Positions 53,370 through 63,324 of a DNA stretch of 64,000 nt are shown piece by piece. Where the stretch lies: contig NCRB01000007.1 of the NCBI GenBank assembly GCA_002894665.1, positions 23,476 through 87,475 of the forward strand, written 5' to 3'. Positions within the stretch are counted from its first letter, which is position 1, and each line of letters opens with the position of its first letter. A program made the translations under genes and the position numbers. The notes below the pieces were generated by a model. That model searched no databases, was not told where the DNA came from, and saw only the letters and a program-made list of their open reading frames with translations. This DNA comes from Salinivenus iranica (GTDB taxonomy: Bacteria; Bacteroidota; Rhodothermia; Rhodothermales; Salinibacteraceae).

Positions 53370-53831
53370 ATGAGCGGTGATGGGAGCATCCACATTCTAC
53401 TGGCGGAAGACGATCCGGACGATCGTCTCCTCACGCGCCGTGCCCTGGCCAAAAGCCGGATCGCCAGCGAGTTTACGGCGGTCGAAAACGGGGAAGAGCT
53501 CATGCGGTACCTCCGCCGCGAGGGCGAGTACAGCAACCCGGCGGACGCGCCGCGCCCCGGCCTCATCCTGCTCGACCTCAACATGCCCCGCATGGACGGC
53601 CGCGAGGCCCTCCGCGAAATCAAGTCGGACCCGGAACTGCGACGCATTCCCGTCGTCGTGCTCACCACCTCCGAGGCCGATCAGGACATTCGGCAGAGCT
53701 ACGACCTGGGCGTGAACGCCTTCGTGACGAAACCGGTGACGTTCGACGGGCTCGCCGATGCCGTGCAGGCCCTGGGGGAGTTCTGGTTCGACCTCGTCAA
53801 GCTACCTCCCGAGCGCGACACAAACGAATGA
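53370..53831 (+). CDS. stand-alone response regulator (Rcp1-like receiver)
   Basis: 153 aa from the ATG at 53370; a GTG at 53355 that overlaps the kinase stop would add five residues. A single receiver domain: acidic pair in LLAEDDPDD, phospho-acceptor Asp in LILLDLNMPRMDG, Thr in VVLTTS and Lys in VTKPV. No output domain. The closest relatives by motif are the small receivers coupled to phytochrome-type kinases. Its last four bases overlap the next start. Confidence 0.9.
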   Translation: MSGDGSIHILLAEDDPDDRLLTRRALAKSRIASEFTAVENGEELMRYLRREGEYSNPADAPRPGLILLDLNMPRMDGREALREIKSDPELRRIPVVVLTTSEADQDIRQSYDLGVNAFVTKPVTFDGLADAVQALGEFWFDLVKLPPERDTNE

Positions 53832-55765
53832 CGGCTGCGACGACTCCTCTTGACGTTCTGCTGGTCGAGGATGACGAGGACGACTACGTCATCACGCGGG
53901 CCCTGCTCGACAAGGCCCAGACCATCGAGTGCGATCTGGACTGGGTGACGACCTACGAGGAGGGGCGGGACGCCATCCTCACCGACGCCTACGACGCGTG
54001 TCTCGTCGACTACCGACTGGGGAGCGGCAGCGGCCTCGACCTGCTCGAAGAGGTGAACGCACGCGGCGGGGTGGACGCCCCCATCATCCTGCTCACCGGG
54101 CAGGGCGACCTGGAGGTGGACCTGAGCGCCATGGCCGCCGGCGCGGCCGATTACCTCTCGAAGGATGAGATTGACGCGCCCCTCCTGGAGCGCTCCATCC
54201 GGTACGCCGTCGAGCGCAAGCACGCCGAGCAGCGCATCCGGGAGCAGGCCCAGTTGCTCGACGAGGCCCGCGACGCCATCCTTGCCTACGACCTCGACGG
54301 CGAGATCGTCTACTGGAACAAGGGGGCCGAGCGACTGACCGGCTGGTCGGAGGACGAGATCCTTGGGGAGCGGACCCACTCCTGCCTCTACGACCCCGAC
54401 CAGGAGGACAAGCTCCAGCAGTGCCACGAGACGATGATGGAAGAGGGCGAGTGGGTCGGCGAGCTCCGCATGCGCACCGCCGCCGACGAGGAGCGCGTCG
54501 TGGAGAGTCGGTGGACGCTGGTGCGCGACACCGCGGGCGGGGCGAAGCAGGGACTTGTCATCAATACGGACATTACCGAGCGCAAGCGACTGGAGTCGCA
54601 GTTCCTCCGCTCCCAGCGGATGGAGAGCATTGGGCGGCTGGTGGGGGGCATCGCGCACGACCTGGGCAACCTGCTCATGCCCATCACCCTCGGCGTCAAG
54701 GTGCTGCGCCGCCGCCTCAACACCAGCGACGAGAAGACCGAGCGAACCCTCTCGATGATCCAGCAGAGCGCTTCCCGCGGGGCCGACATGGTGGAGCAGG
54801 TGCTCGCCTTCGCGCGGGGGGTGGAGGGAGAGCGCGTGGCCCTTGATCTCGGTGCAATCGTTGCGGAGGTCGAAAACATCACCGACGAGACGTTTCCCGA
54901 CGACGTTGGGGTCGAGGTCCACGTCCCCGAGGACCTGCGGCCGGTGGTGGGGGATGCCACGCAGATCCAGCAGGTGCTCATGAACCTGTGCGTGAACGCC
55001 CGCGACGCGATGCCGGACGGGGGCACGCTCACCATCGAGGCCCGCACCGTCACCTTCAGCCCCGCCGAGGCCGAGCGCAACATCGACGCGGAGCCCGGCG
55101 ACTACGTGCAGGTGCGGGTGCAGGACACCGGCACCGGCATGCCCGACGAGGTGGCCGACAAGATCTTTGAGCCGTTCTTTTCGACGAAGGAAGAGGGCGA
55201 GGGCACGGGCCTCGGCCTGTCGACGGCCTACAGCATCGTGAAGAGCCACGACGGGTTTATCGACGTGGAGAGCGAGGAGGGCGTTGGAACCGTCTTTCGG
55301 GTGCACCTTCCGGTGGCCGAGGAGGACGAGGCGTCGGAGGCCCCCGACCGGCCGACGGACGCGGCCCCGATGGAGACCCGGGGCGGCGAGTGTGTGCTCG
55401 TGGTGGACGACGAGGAGTTCATCCGGGAAACCGCCCAGCAGACCCTCGAAAATGAGGGCTACACGGTCGGAACGGCGGCCAGTGCTTCGGAGGCGCTGGA
55501 GTGGGTGGAGGCGCGGGACGGGGCGGTCGACGCGGTGATTACGGATCTCCGGATGCCGGAGATGGACGGCCTTGCCCTCATCCGCGCCCTTCACGCCCAG
55601 TACCCGGCCGTCCCGATTGTGGCCGTCAGCGGCCTGGCCGACGGGCGCACCGAGGAGGCCATGAACGCCGGGGCGCACACGTTTCTCGCCAAGCCGATCA
55701 CGGCCGAAAAGCTGCAGGAAGCCTTGCGGGAGGCGCTCCACTCGGCCGACTCCCCGGCCGCCTAG
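53828..55765 (+). CDS. hybrid kinase: receiver-PAS-HisKA-HATPase-receiver
   Basis: 645 aa. N-terminal receiver ([15 protein letters not shown], phospho-Asp in [13 protein letters not shown]), PAS from about residue 140 ([27 protein letters not shown]), HisKA with [19 protein letters not shown] near 270, HATPase ([18 protein letters not shown]), and a C-terminal receiver from about 522 ([17 protein letters not shown], Asp in [13 protein letters not shown]). It overlaps the upstream receiver gene by 4 nt. It likely takes phosphate from the first kinase via that receiver; the output is not in the window. Confidence 0.9.
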   Translation: MTAATTPLDVLLVEDDEDDYVITRALLDKAQTIECDLDWVTTYEEGRDAILTDAYDACLVDYRLGSGSGLDLLEEVNARGGVDAPIILLTGQGDLEVDLSAMAAGAADYLSKDEIDAPLLERSIRYAVERKHAEQRIREQAQLLDEARDAILAYDLDGEIVYWNKGAERLTGWSEDEILGERTHSCLYDPDQEDKLQQCHETMMEEGEWVGELRMRTAADEERVVESRWTLVRDTAGGAKQGLVINTDITERKRLESQFLRSQRMESIGRLVGGIAHDLGNLLMPITLGVKVLRRRLNTSDEKTERTLSMIQQSASRGADMVEQVLAFARGVEGERVALDLGAIVAEVENITDETFPDDVGVEVHVPEDLRPVVGDATQIQQVLMNLCVNARDAMPDGGTLTIEARTVTFSPAEAERNIDAEPGDYVQVRVQDTGTGMPDEVADKIFEPFFSTKEEGEGTGLGLSTAYSIVKSHDGFIDVESEEGVGTVFRVHLPVAEEDEASEAPDRPTDAAPMETRGGECVLVVDDEEFIRETAQQTLENEGYTVGTAASASEALEWVEARDGAVDAVITDLRMPEMDGLALIRALHAQYPAVPIVAVSGLADGRTEEAMNAGAHTFLAKPITAEKLQEALREALHSADSPAA

Positions 55766-55938
55766 CTGGAGGGGGCGTCCCCACCGACGCGGGGAGAGAC
55801 GTTTTCGTGACAGGTTCACGCGGGACCTGCAAATGCCCGCCGGGGGCGTTCGTACACCGGTAGGGACACCCCGCTCTGTGCTCGCCTCCGCGGACGGTGG
55901 CTCAACCGTCCGGTCTATGGATCGCAGCCCCGCCCGCA

Positions 55939-57048
55939 ATGGAGATTCTCCAAAAGGCCAAGATTCGGTTCGCACGTCTGCGTGTGCACTGGGACCGGTT
56001 TTCCAGTTCGACGCGCGGGCAGTGGGTTCTGTGGACCCTGCGTCAGGCGCTGACGGTGGGCGTCGTGGGCTACCTGATCTACCGCATGTCGCAGATCGGG
56101 TGGGCCGACATCTGGGCGTCGATGCCGCGCACCCCGTGGTTCTACGTCATCTTCGCGGGCATCTACCTGACGCTCCCCATCTTTCAGTCGATTATCTTCG
56201 GTGTCATCTGGGGGCGATCGCCGGTGACGTTGCTGCCGCCGGCCCTAAAGAAGCGGGTCTACAACAAAGACGTGCTCAGCTACTCGGGCGACGTCTACCT
56301 GTATTTCTGGGCGCGGGATCGCGTGGCGGACTGGACCGATCGCGAACTGCTGCACTCGCTGAAGGACAACGCCATCTTATCGTCGGTGGCCTCGACGATC
56401 GTCGCGTTTGGTCTGCTGGCGGGCTTTCTGTTTAGCGGATACGTGGCCCTGCCGGACACGATTATCGAGCACGAGGTTCTCTACCTGGTCGGCGGCATTC
56501 TCGTGGGGGGGATCCTCATCGCGGTCGGGGTCAACTTTCGCTCGGTTGTGTTCGGGCTCGCCGGACGCACCCTCGCGACTGTTTTTGGGCTCCACATCGT
56601 GCGGCTCTTCGTGGTCATGACCCTGCAGGTGCTCGAGTGGAATGTGGTGATGCCGGAGGTGGCCCTGGAGATCTGGTTCACGTTCCTCTCGCTGCAGATT
56701 ATCACGACCCGGATTCCGTTCCTGCCCAGCCGCGACCTGATCTTTCTGGCGGCCGGGATTGAGCTTGCGGGGGCCGTTCAGGTGTCGAAGGCGGCCATTG
56801 CGGGGGTGCTGGGGGTGCACAGCGTGCTCGACAAGGGGCTCAACCTGCTGCTCTTTGCGGTCGTGTCGGCCTGGGACCGGGAGACCCCCGCGCCCACGCT
56901 GGAGGGGACGGACGAGGCGACGGCGCCGGGGGCTGTGCTCGAGGGCGAGCAGGCCGTAGCGGCGTCGGGGGCGAGCGATGGTGCGGCGTCGGGGGGCGAC
57001 AGCTCCGCCTCGGCCACGCCGGCAGGAGAGGCGGAGCAGGGGCGCTGA
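55939..57048 (+). CDS. flippase-like integral membrane protein (LPG synthase TM/UPF0104 type)
   Basis: 369 aa from the ATG at 55939. Seven or eight hydrophobic spans (for example GLLAGFLFSGYVAL, VGGILVGGILIAVGV) and the motif LPSRDLIFLAAGIELAG near residue 265, the position of the PxxPGGxG-like loop of the lysylphosphatidylglycerol synthase membrane family. The C-terminal 60 residues are a disordered Ala/Gly/Glu tail. No synthetase domain is attached, so lipid transport or flipping is more likely than aminoacylation. It converges on a glycosyltransferase gene with 7 nt between. Confidence 0.72.
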   Translation: MEILQKAKIRFARLRVHWDRFSSSTRGQWVLWTLRQALTVGVVGYLIYRMSQIGWADIWASMPRTPWFYVIFAGIYLTLPIFQSIIFGVIWGRSPVTLLPPALKKRVYNKDVLSYSGDVYLYFWARDRVADWTDRELLHSLKDNAILSSVASTIVAFGLLAGFLFSGYVALPDTIIEHEVLYLVGGILVGGILIAVGVNFRSVVFGLAGRTLATVFGLHIVRLFVVMTLQVLEWNVVMPEVALEIWFTFLSLQIITTRIPFLPSRDLIFLAAGIELAGAVQVSKAAIAGVLGVHSVLDKGLNLLLFAVVSAWDRETPAPTLEGTDEATAPGAVLEGEQAVAASGASDGAASGGDSSASATPAGEAEQGR

Positions 57049-57055
57049 GGCAGGG

Positions 57056-58207
57056 TCAGGCCCCGGGTGGGGCCGACGTGAGCACCGACCAGAGCCGGTC
57101 GGCGACGTGGTCCCAGTTGGCCGTGGTTCGGACGCGTTCCAGGCCCTGTTCTCCGAGGCGCTGCGCGAGGTCGGGGGTGGTGAGGAGGCGCGTCAGGGCC
57201 TGGGCCGTTGCGGCGGGGTCGTCGGGCGGGACGAGAAGACCGGTGTCCTCGTGCTGGATGGCGTCGGGCACGCCCCCCACCCGCGCCCCGATCACGGGCG
57301 TGCCGCAGGCGTTGGCCTCCAGAAACACGAGCCCGAACCCCTCCACGTCGGGCGGATCCTCGCGGGCCGGCATCACAAATACGTTGGCCGCGCTGTAGTA
57401 GTCGGGAAGGGCGTCGTGTGAGACCCGGCCGCGGAAGTACACGTGCTCTCGAAGGCCGAGCTCGGCGGTCAGGTGCTCGAGGCGGGCCCGGTCGGGCCCC
57501 GTCCCCGCGACGACGTACGCCACGTCCGGACGGGCCTCGACGACGGAGGAGAGGGCCCGCAGCACGGTATCGATGCCCTTTCGGGGAACGAGTCGGCCCA
57601 CGGTCAGGAGCAGCGGCCGGTCCGAGAGGTCCAGCTCCTGGCGGAGGGCCGACGACTCCCGGGGATAGAATCGGTCTGGGTTTGTGCCATTGGGCACGAC
57701 GTGCGTTTGGCCCGGAGGCACGCCCTGATCGTGGAGGAGGCGGGCCGTGTAGTGGCTTACCGGCGTGAACGTGTCCACCTGGCGGAGGAGTCCGCGACGC
57801 AGGGTGTCGTACGCCCCGCGGAGCCCCGGGATCGAGGCGGCCGGGTTGAACAGCAGTTCGCGTCCGTGGGCGGCGCACGCGATGCGGCGGGGCCATCCCG
57901 TGAGGAAGCGGGCCAGCACCGAGGTGCCCACCGTCTGCCACTGCGCATGGAACGCCCAGTCGGCCCGGAGCGCGCGGGCCCGCTGGCACACGGTCCGTAG
58001 GCCCGTGAGGGGGAGCAGGTCGGGGCGCCCATCTACGCGGAGGACCGGAAAGGGAGACGCGGGGCCAGAGGCATCGTCGGAGACGGCGGGCGCGACCACC
58101 TCGAGGGCCGAGGCCTTCGGGGAAAGCCGACGGGCGAGCTCCCACGAGTAGGTTTGGATCCCTCCAATTTCGGGAGGGAAATCTTGTGTGACAAAAAGCA
58201 GCCGCAT
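57056..58207 (-). CDS. glycosyltransferase family 4 protein
   Basis: 383 aa. VTQDFPPEIGGIQTYSWELARRL at residues 6-28 is the acceptor-domain start; LLTVGRLVPRKGIDTVLRAL near 195 opens the donor domain, and VEGFGLVFLEANACGTPVIGARVGGVPD near 290 is the E-x7-E nucleotide-sugar motif. Retaining GT-B enzyme that adds a sugar to a lipid- or polysaccharide-type acceptor. Its role may tie to the flippase-like gene convergent to it. The gene reads away from the HTTM pair upstream. Confidence 0.9.
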   Translation of the reverse strand: MRLLFVTQDFPPEIGGIQTYSWELARRLSPKASALEVVAPAVSDDASGPASPFPVLRVDGRPDLLPLTGLRTVCQRARALRADWAFHAQWQTVGTSVLARFLTGWPRRIACAAHGRELLFNPAASIPGLRGAYDTLRRGLLRQVDTFTPVSHYTARLLHDQGVPPGQTHVVPNGTNPDRFYPRESSALRQELDLSDRPLLLTVGRLVPRKGIDTVLRALSSVVEARPDVAYVVAGTGPDRARLEHLTAELGLREHVYFRGRVSHDALPDYYSAANVFVMPAREDPPDVEGFGLVFLEANACGTPVIGARVGGVPDAIQHEDTGLLVPPDDPAATAQALTRLLTTPDLAQRLGEQGLERVRTTANWDHVADRLWSVLTSAPPGA

Positions 58208-58306
58208 GCAAGCGTCCGGTTGAGGGGAGGGCGTCGAACAGACCGGGCAAACGCACGCCCCGGCCGGCGGATATGGCGGCGGCCGGGGGAGGGCGCGGGG
58301 CTGCCG

Positions 58307-59230
58307 TTAGGCCGGTGCTTTCTGGGACGCCACCCGGTCCTCCCCCGAGGGGTCGGAGGAGAGCAGGGCATCGATCACGCGGTTCCAGGGAAGGCCCAGC
58401 AGGATGAGCAAGTAGGTGGAAGCGGCAAAGAAGATGTTCATCGAGAAGTAGATGCCGATGTGCATGCCCACCACCAGCAGGACGATCGGATAGCGGTACG
58501 ATTTCCACCACATCAGAAAGCTCACGGCCTCGGCGAAGAGGCCGAAGAGAAGAATGGCTGTGCCGAAGCGGTAGTCGGTCAGGACCAGGTCCTGGAGCAC
58601 ATTCGGATCGAAGGCGCCGAACTTTGAGAGGGTGTCGACCTTCCGCTCGCCGATCCACATCAGGAGGTGACGCCCGTCGGGCCAGTAGAGCCCCGTTCCG
58701 ATGAGTTTGCTGACGGCCGCGGACGTGTATCCGAGGCCGATGAAGAAGTACAGGTAGCCGAACGTAAAGCGCCGCCGCATGGACTCGGAGCGAAAGGCGA
58801 GAAGGGCGATGCCAAGGCCGAGAACCCCCATCCCGATGAGGTTGGAGCCGTGAGAGATTTCCCCGAGGGAGTAGCGCGCGACGTACTGGAAGTGGAAGCT
58901 GATGAGGGCGAGGAGGTAGGCCGGGCGCCAGAGCCGAAAAAAGCCGAGGGCCCCGAGCAGGGTTACGAGGCTTGCGTTGATGAGCGCGACCTGGTGGTCG
59001 AAGAAAAGCGAGACGTCGACGTAGTTTGCCAGGCCGAGGGGCAGCAGGACCGAGGAAATGTTTTGCTGAATATAGAAGCCCCAGTCCCAGCAGAACCAGG
59101 CGGCGTAGACGAGAATGAACAGCTCAAGCAGTCGGAAGTACACCCGGTCTCCACGGGTCTCGGGGGTGTCGTCGCCGAAGAGTTCGGGGGCCAAGGAGAG
59201 CGGAAACGAACGGGAGGAAGAAGCAGACAT
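58307..59230 (-). CDS. polytopic membrane protein, HTTM/vitamin-K-carboxylase-like
   Basis: 307 aa from the ATG at 59228-59230. At least eight hydrophobic spans (LFILVYAAWFCWDWGFYI, LLGALGFFRLW, IGMGVLGLGIALLAF). YTSAAVSKLIGTGLYWPDG and VVGMHIGIYFSMNIFF resemble the HTTM group of membrane enzymes distantly related to gamma-carboxylase, but I could not verify catalytic residues. Upstream (49 nt) is a small anchored protein usually its partner in this layout. Confidence 0.55.
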   Translation of the reverse strand: MSASSSRSFPLSLAPELFGDDTPETRGDRVYFRLLELFILVYAAWFCWDWGFYIQQNISSVLLPLGLANYVDVSLFFDHQVALINASLVTLLGALGFFRLWRPAYLLALISFHFQYVARYSLGEISHGSNLIGMGVLGLGIALLAFRSESMRRRFTFGYLYFFIGLGYTSAAVSKLIGTGLYWPDGRHLLMWIGERKVDTLSKFGAFDPNVLQDLVLTDYRFGTAILLFGLFAEAVSFLMWWKSYRYPIVLLVVGMHIGIYFSMNIFFAASTYLLILLGLPWNRVIDALLSSDPSGEDRVASQKAPA

Positions 59231-59279
59231 CGGAGGGGGCTGGAGATGGCATGCGGAGCGTGCGGAGGGGCGGGCCGGG

Positions 59280-59804
59280 CTACTTGGCCGCAGACGACTC
59301 GGCCACGGTCGAGCCGAGGGTTCGGGCCGCGGGGGACGGGTTGAGGTGCGTTGTGTCTGGGGCAAACAACATCACCGGCGTTGCGCTGACCGATACGGTG
59401 TCGTCGGCCAACACGCCGCGCACACGGTAGACAAGAAGGGGCGCCGTTAGTGTCCGGTTTTTGGTAAACAAACTCCGAAGGCCCTGGACGCGACCGGGGG
59501 CCCAGTCGTCGGTCTTTGAGACGTAGTTTGCGACATCGTTCTGGTTGATATTTTTGGGGGCGAGGGGATACGGCTCCCCAGCCACGTTCTCGAACGGCAC
59601 GGTCGACCAGTCAATCGACTCGGCCGTCGTTTCCGGCGGTACCTCGCGGACCACGGCACGAGTCCAGGGGTTGCCGGCCTGCGAGAACATCGGATAGATG
59701 CTAAAGGGCCAGAACTCACCCTTGTGGGTAGCCACCAGGAGGGCATACACCGCCAGGACGATTCCGATAATTCGTAGCGCTTTCCGTGGGCCCGTACTAC
59801 TCAT
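59280..59804 (-). CDS. membrane-anchored protein of unknown function
   Basis: 174 aa with one N-terminal span (IIGIVLAVYALLVATH) then an exported domain with FWPFSIYPMFS at residue 31-41. No known family. It precedes the HTTM-like gene in the same direction, and the motif FSIYPMFS near a membrane anchor is one I associate with partners of that group. Confidence 0.6.
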   Translation of the reverse strand: MSSTGPRKALRIIGIVLAVYALLVATHKGEFWPFSIYPMFSQAGNPWTRAVVREVPPETTAESIDWSTVPFENVAGEPYPLAPKNINQNDVANYVSKTDDWAPGRVQGLRSLFTKNRTLTAPLLVYRVRGVLADDTVSVSATPVMLFAPDTTHLNPSPAARTLGSTVAESSAAK

Positions 59805-60126
59805 CGTAAACTGATGTTTTTAGGAGGTGGATGTATTTGGTACGATTACTGCTGTAAAGAGTTACGGGAAACGGCGGGATGTAAAGGCCTACCTCTTGGT
59901 TCTCGACCGAGAATCAACGCCGGCTTCACGGTAGGCGTACGCCGATCCCGAGTGCCCGCTCCTGCGGGGCGGAGAGGGGCGTTGGATGGGGAGCTGCCTT
60001 TTCGATCGCGGCCCCCAAGAGAGAGGTGCGCTGCGTTCTGAAAGAAGAACGTTCGTTACTCTCCGATGGGTCCGGGCGGCTCTTACCACCGGAAAGCAAA
60101 CTCGCTTTTTCCTTTTGATCTGCACT
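59805..60126. promoter_or_regulatory. 322-nt gap between divergent genes
   Basis: Separates the minus-strand pair from the DUF3047 gene. No supported gene; an in-frame extension of the downstream gene from 59986 lacks family likeness. It should contain promoters for both directions; I see no clear box. Confidence 0.4.
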
Positions 60127-60897
60127 ATGGTCTTGTCTTCTGTCTTTGCCCATTCTGCCCAATGGCTTCGGCTCCTTTTAATCGTTAGCGTTGGGGGACT
60201 GGTCGCCGCCCCCGCGGGAGTCGCCCAGACGAGTGGTTCTGGGTCGCCCCGCACCATCGTTGCGGACGACTTCGAAAGCTACACGCCCGGGACGTTTCCG
60301 GACCGATGGGTCTTCGTCGACGGCGACAAGGAGATTTTGTCGTACGAGGAGTCCCGGAATGAGGGAGAGGAGGTCGTCGTGAAAGAGGAGGACGGGAACC
60401 AATTCGTTCGGCTCACCACGAAGGGAGAGGCGCTCCGCTACACCCTCCGGAACGGGACCGACTTTGATTGGAATCTCAATAAGCACCCGTTTTTGTCATG
60501 GCGGTGGCGGGCCCTGCACCTTCCGGAGGGCGCCAGCGAGCGGGGCAAGAATGACACGGGAGGGGCCATTTACGTGACCTTTGGGGAGGACTGGCTGGGC
60601 CGACCCAAGAGCATCAAGTACACGTACAGCTCGTCGTTGTCCGTGGGCTCGGTGGTGTCGTTCGGGCCGCTCAAAGTGATTGTGGTAGACTCGGCGAAAG
60701 AGCCCCGGCTCGGCGAGTGGAAGACCAAGCGCCAGAACGTTTACAACGATTACCGGCAGGTTTTTGGCAGCGAGCCGCCCGATCGCCCAGTATCCATCAC
60801 AATCTGGAGCGATTCGGATACAACGGAAGACTGGGCGCGGGTCGACATTGACGACATTCGGTTGCAGGCGCCCCGGCGCTCCTCGTCCCGCAACTGA
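60127..60897 (+). CDS. DUF3047-domain exported protein
   Basis: 256 aa from the ATG at 60127, giving a signal peptide (WLRLLLIVSVGGLVAAPAG, cleavage near AQT). The mature part starts DDFESYTPGTFPDRWVF and has FLSWRWRALHLPEGA, GGAIYVTFGEDW, YTYSS and VSITIWSDSDTTEDWARVDIDDI, the DUF3047 pattern of a beta-sandwich. Probably a periplasmic or outer-surface binding protein; function unknown. Confidence 0.78.
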   Translation: MVLSSVFAHSAQWLRLLLIVSVGGLVAAPAGVAQTSGSGSPRTIVADDFESYTPGTFPDRWVFVDGDKEILSYEESRNEGEEVVVKEEDGNQFVRLTTKGEALRYTLRNGTDFDWNLNKHPFLSWRWRALHLPEGASERGKNDTGGAIYVTFGEDWLGRPKSIKYTYSSSLSVGSVVSFGPLKVIVVDSAKEPRLGEWKTKRQNVYNDYRQVFGSEPPDRPVSITIWSDSDTTEDWARVDIDDIRLQAPRRSSSRN

Positions 60898-61028
60898 CCT
60901 CCCAGGAGGACCCGGGAAGGACCGGAAGGGAGTCGCAACGGGGCTGCTCGGAGGCCCGGAATCATACGGCGAAGGATGTTCGTTGACCGGGTGTCTCTTT
61001 TTTCGAACACCGGTTTTTGTCCCCGTCC

Positions 61029-62027
61029 ATGGCGTCCTCGACGGAAGGCTATGTCCTTCACAGCTACGGCCCCGAGCGGTACGTGCAGCATGCGGTCGCG
61101 TCGGTCCGTACGCTGCGGCGCCACGATGCGGAGCGGCCGGTCGCGCTCTTTTGCTCGGAGGCCCACCGGGCGTTGCTCCGGCGTCAGGGCCTGGCGGGGG
61201 AGTTTGAGGTCCTCGACCTCCTGCCCCCAGAGCATCAGTCCATCGTCGGGTTCAAGCACCATCTCGACGAGTTTAAGGCCTTCGATCGCTCGCTGTTTGT
61301 CGACGCGGACATCATCTGGTGTCGCGATCCGGATCCATTGTGGCAGCAACTGTCCGCGTTTTCATTTACCGCGACGGGGCTCCAAAATGCCGATCATTTC
61401 TTCGGGGGGCCCAAGGGGCTCGGGGTCCTCGTGGACATGCTCCTGGGACGACGACGGCGTACGCTCCGCCAGTTTGGGCTCACCGCCCTGCCGCGCGTGC
61501 AGGCGGGAATGATCTACGCGCAAGACGAGGCGTGCACCCGCGAGGTGTGTGCACGGGCCGCACACTTTCTTCGGCGGGTGGACGAGACTCATTTCCGGAG
61601 CCGGCTCAACGAGGGGCGGAGCGAGGAGACGTGTGAGTGGAGCCTGGCGATGGCGATGAGCGACTGCGGCCTCCACGTCTTTCCCTGGCTCCAGGGGAAA
61701 AACAGCCCGCAGCTCGACTATATCGATGGACTGGTCGACCACGACCCGGAGTTTCGGGACGTCGACTACCGGTTCTACACCTCCCCGTTCACGTACAGCC
61801 TGCGGGGCATTCCGTACGATGCCCTCCGCAACTCGCTCTTCCGGCTGGCCGAGTGGATGCCCCGGATGGGGGAGTACATGACCGTCACGCCCTACGCCCT
61901 TCACTTTGGGTGGTTGCACCAGAAGTCCCCGTTCCGGACGTTCGCCCAACGGGTGTGGGAGCGGCTCGACACGGACGCCCCCCGGCCGCGCGCTCCCCAG
62001 CGGTCGGCGTCGGACGTGTCGGATTAG
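61029..62027 (+). CDS. GT-A-type glycosyltransferase-like protein
   Basis: 332 aa from the ATG at 61029 (a GTG four codons earlier is possible). GYVLHSYGPERYVQHAVASV at residues 6-25, SLFVDADIIW near 85 (the DxD metal motif) and VQAGMIYAQDE near 160 fit a GT-A nucleotide-sugar fold. No signal peptide. Its 3' end overlaps the minus-strand esterase by four bases, tail to tail. Confidence 0.65.
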   Translation: MASSTEGYVLHSYGPERYVQHAVASVRTLRRHDAERPVALFCSEAHRALLRRQGLAGEFEVLDLLPPEHQSIVGFKHHLDEFKAFDRSLFVDADIIWCRDPDPLWQQLSAFSFTATGLQNADHFFGGPKGLGVLVDMLLGRRRRTLRQFGLTALPRVQAGMIYAQDEACTREVCARAAHFLRRVDETHFRSRLNEGRSEETCEWSLAMAMSDCGLHVFPWLQGKNSPQLDYIDGLVDHDPEFRDVDYRFYTSPFTYSLRGIPYDALRNSLFRLAEWMPRMGEYMTVTPYALHFGWLHQKSPFRTFAQRVWERLDTDAPRPRAPQRSASDVSD

Positions 62028-62692
62028 CGGGCGCCCCCCTCGGCACTGACAAGGGTGTGGAGCGTCGGGGCGTCCAGGCGGTGGCCGCCGTCGAACGTGT
62101 GGACGGTGACGGGAATGTCGTGGCGGGCCAGCTGCGCCTCTACGGCGCGCCGCCGATCGGAGGGGACGTACGGGTCGTCGGTGCCCACCACGAGCGTCAG
62201 GTCGAGGGCTCGGAGGGACGCCGCGTGCGCCGAGAGGTCGAGGTCGTGGGCGGGCGCGCCGCCCCACAGGACGAGCCGGTCGATGGGCGTATCGCCGAGC
62301 AGGGCCCACCGGCTCGCGGTGGCCGCGCCCTGCGAGAAGCCAAGGAGGCGAAGGGTGGGAGACGCATCGGGTGGGGCGAGGCGCTGCACGGCGGCGTCCA
62401 GGTAGCGAACGTAATCCTGGATTTCGGCCTCCCGCATCTCCCGCGTCATCCAGGACGCGCCGACCCGCTCGTGCGTGTCGAGGCCGTCGACGTAGAAGCG
62501 CGAGAGCCCCTCCGGCGCCACCACGCAGCGATCCGGGGCCGCCAGCGGACGAGCCGCCTCGGCACTGTCGGCGGCCCGCTGGCCGTAGCCGTGCAGCACG
62601 ACCCACCAGACGGGGGCCGCCAGGGCGCCGATCGTTACGCACCGGGCCGTGCGCGGGACCTCGACGGTGTGATGGGTGGGCGGGTCGGCCAT
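62024..62692 (-). CDS. serine esterase / phospholipase-carboxylesterase family
   Basis: 222 aa from the ATG at 62690-62692, just 4 nt after the stop of the gene upstream; an ATG at 62713 would overlap that gene by 17 nt. Alpha/beta hydrolase: VVLHGYGQ near residue 33, the nucleophile elbow GFSQGAA near 113, Asp in VVGTDDPYVP near 168 and His in FDGGHRLD near 202. Cleaves small carboxyl esters in the cytosol. Probably co-transcribed with the LOG-family gene. Confidence 0.85.
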   Translation of the reverse strand: MADPPTHHTVEVPRTARCVTIGALAAPVWWVVLHGYGQRAADSAEAARPLAAPDRCVVAPEGLSRFYVDGLDTHERVGASWMTREMREAEIQDYVRYLDAAVQRLAPPDASPTLRLLGFSQGAATASRWALLGDTPIDRLVLWGGAPAHDLDLSAHAASLRALDLTLVVGTDDPYVPSDRRRAVEAQLARHDIPVTVHTFDGGHRLDAPTLHTLVSAEGGAR

Positions 62693-62696
62693 AGGG

Positions 62697-63260
62697 TTAG
62701 GACGGGGTGCCATCGGTCGGGGCGACGGCGCGGATGCGGTCGAGGGCGGCCTCGGCCGTCGGCACCACGTGCACGAGCTCCGAGAGCGCCTCGCGGGTGA
62801 AGCGGCCTTCGCGCAACTCCTCGAAAAAAGAGGTCAGCGTGTCGAAAAAGCCGTCGGCGTTGAGGAGGGCGATCGGATGGTCGTGGTAGCCGAGCTGCTT
62901 TAGCGTGAGCACCTCCATGAATTCCTCCAGCGTGCCAAAGCCGCCGGGGAGCACAATGAAGGCGTTCGACTTCGAGAACATGATGCGCTTTCGTTCGCGC
63001 ATCGTCTCGGTGACAATGAGTTCGTCGGCGTCGTAGGCGATTCCTTCTCGGTCCTGCAGCTTGGACGGAATGACGCCAGTCACGTGCCCCCCGGCCTCGT
63101 GGGCGGCGCGGGCCAGCACGCCCATGAGGCCAACCGCGCCGCCGCCGTACACGAGGGCGTGGCCGCGGGCCGCCAGCTGGCGTCCCAGGGCCTCGGCGAC
63201 GGGCGGATATGCGTCGTCGATGGCGTTGCTCGACGAGCAGTAAACGCAAATGGTGGACAT
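62697..63260 (-). CDS. LOG-family protein (TIGR00730; cytokinin riboside 5'-monophosphate phosphoribohydrolase type)
   Basis: 187 aa from the ATG at 63258-63260. VYCSSSNAIDDAY opens the Rossmann-like fold; YGGGAVGLMG and the catalytic PGGFGTLEEFMEVLTLKQLG (read from about residue 103) are the LOG signature. Hydrolyses nucleoside monophosphates at the N-glycosidic bond. First gene of a pair with the esterase. Confidence 0.92.
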   Translation of the reverse strand: MSTICVYCSSSNAIDDAYPPVAEALGRQLAARGHALVYGGGAVGLMGVLARAAHEAGGHVTGVIPSKLQDREGIAYDADELIVTETMRERKRIMFSKSNAFIVLPGGFGTLEEFMEVLTLKQLGYHDHPIALLNADGFFDTLTSFFEELREGRFTREALSELVHVVPTAEAALDRIRAVAPTDGTPS

Positions 63261-63324
63261 AAACAAGGAGGGAGGAGAGGGAAAGACAGTGGGGGGGCTC
63301 CTGTGCCCGAACGCCGTCTGGGGG

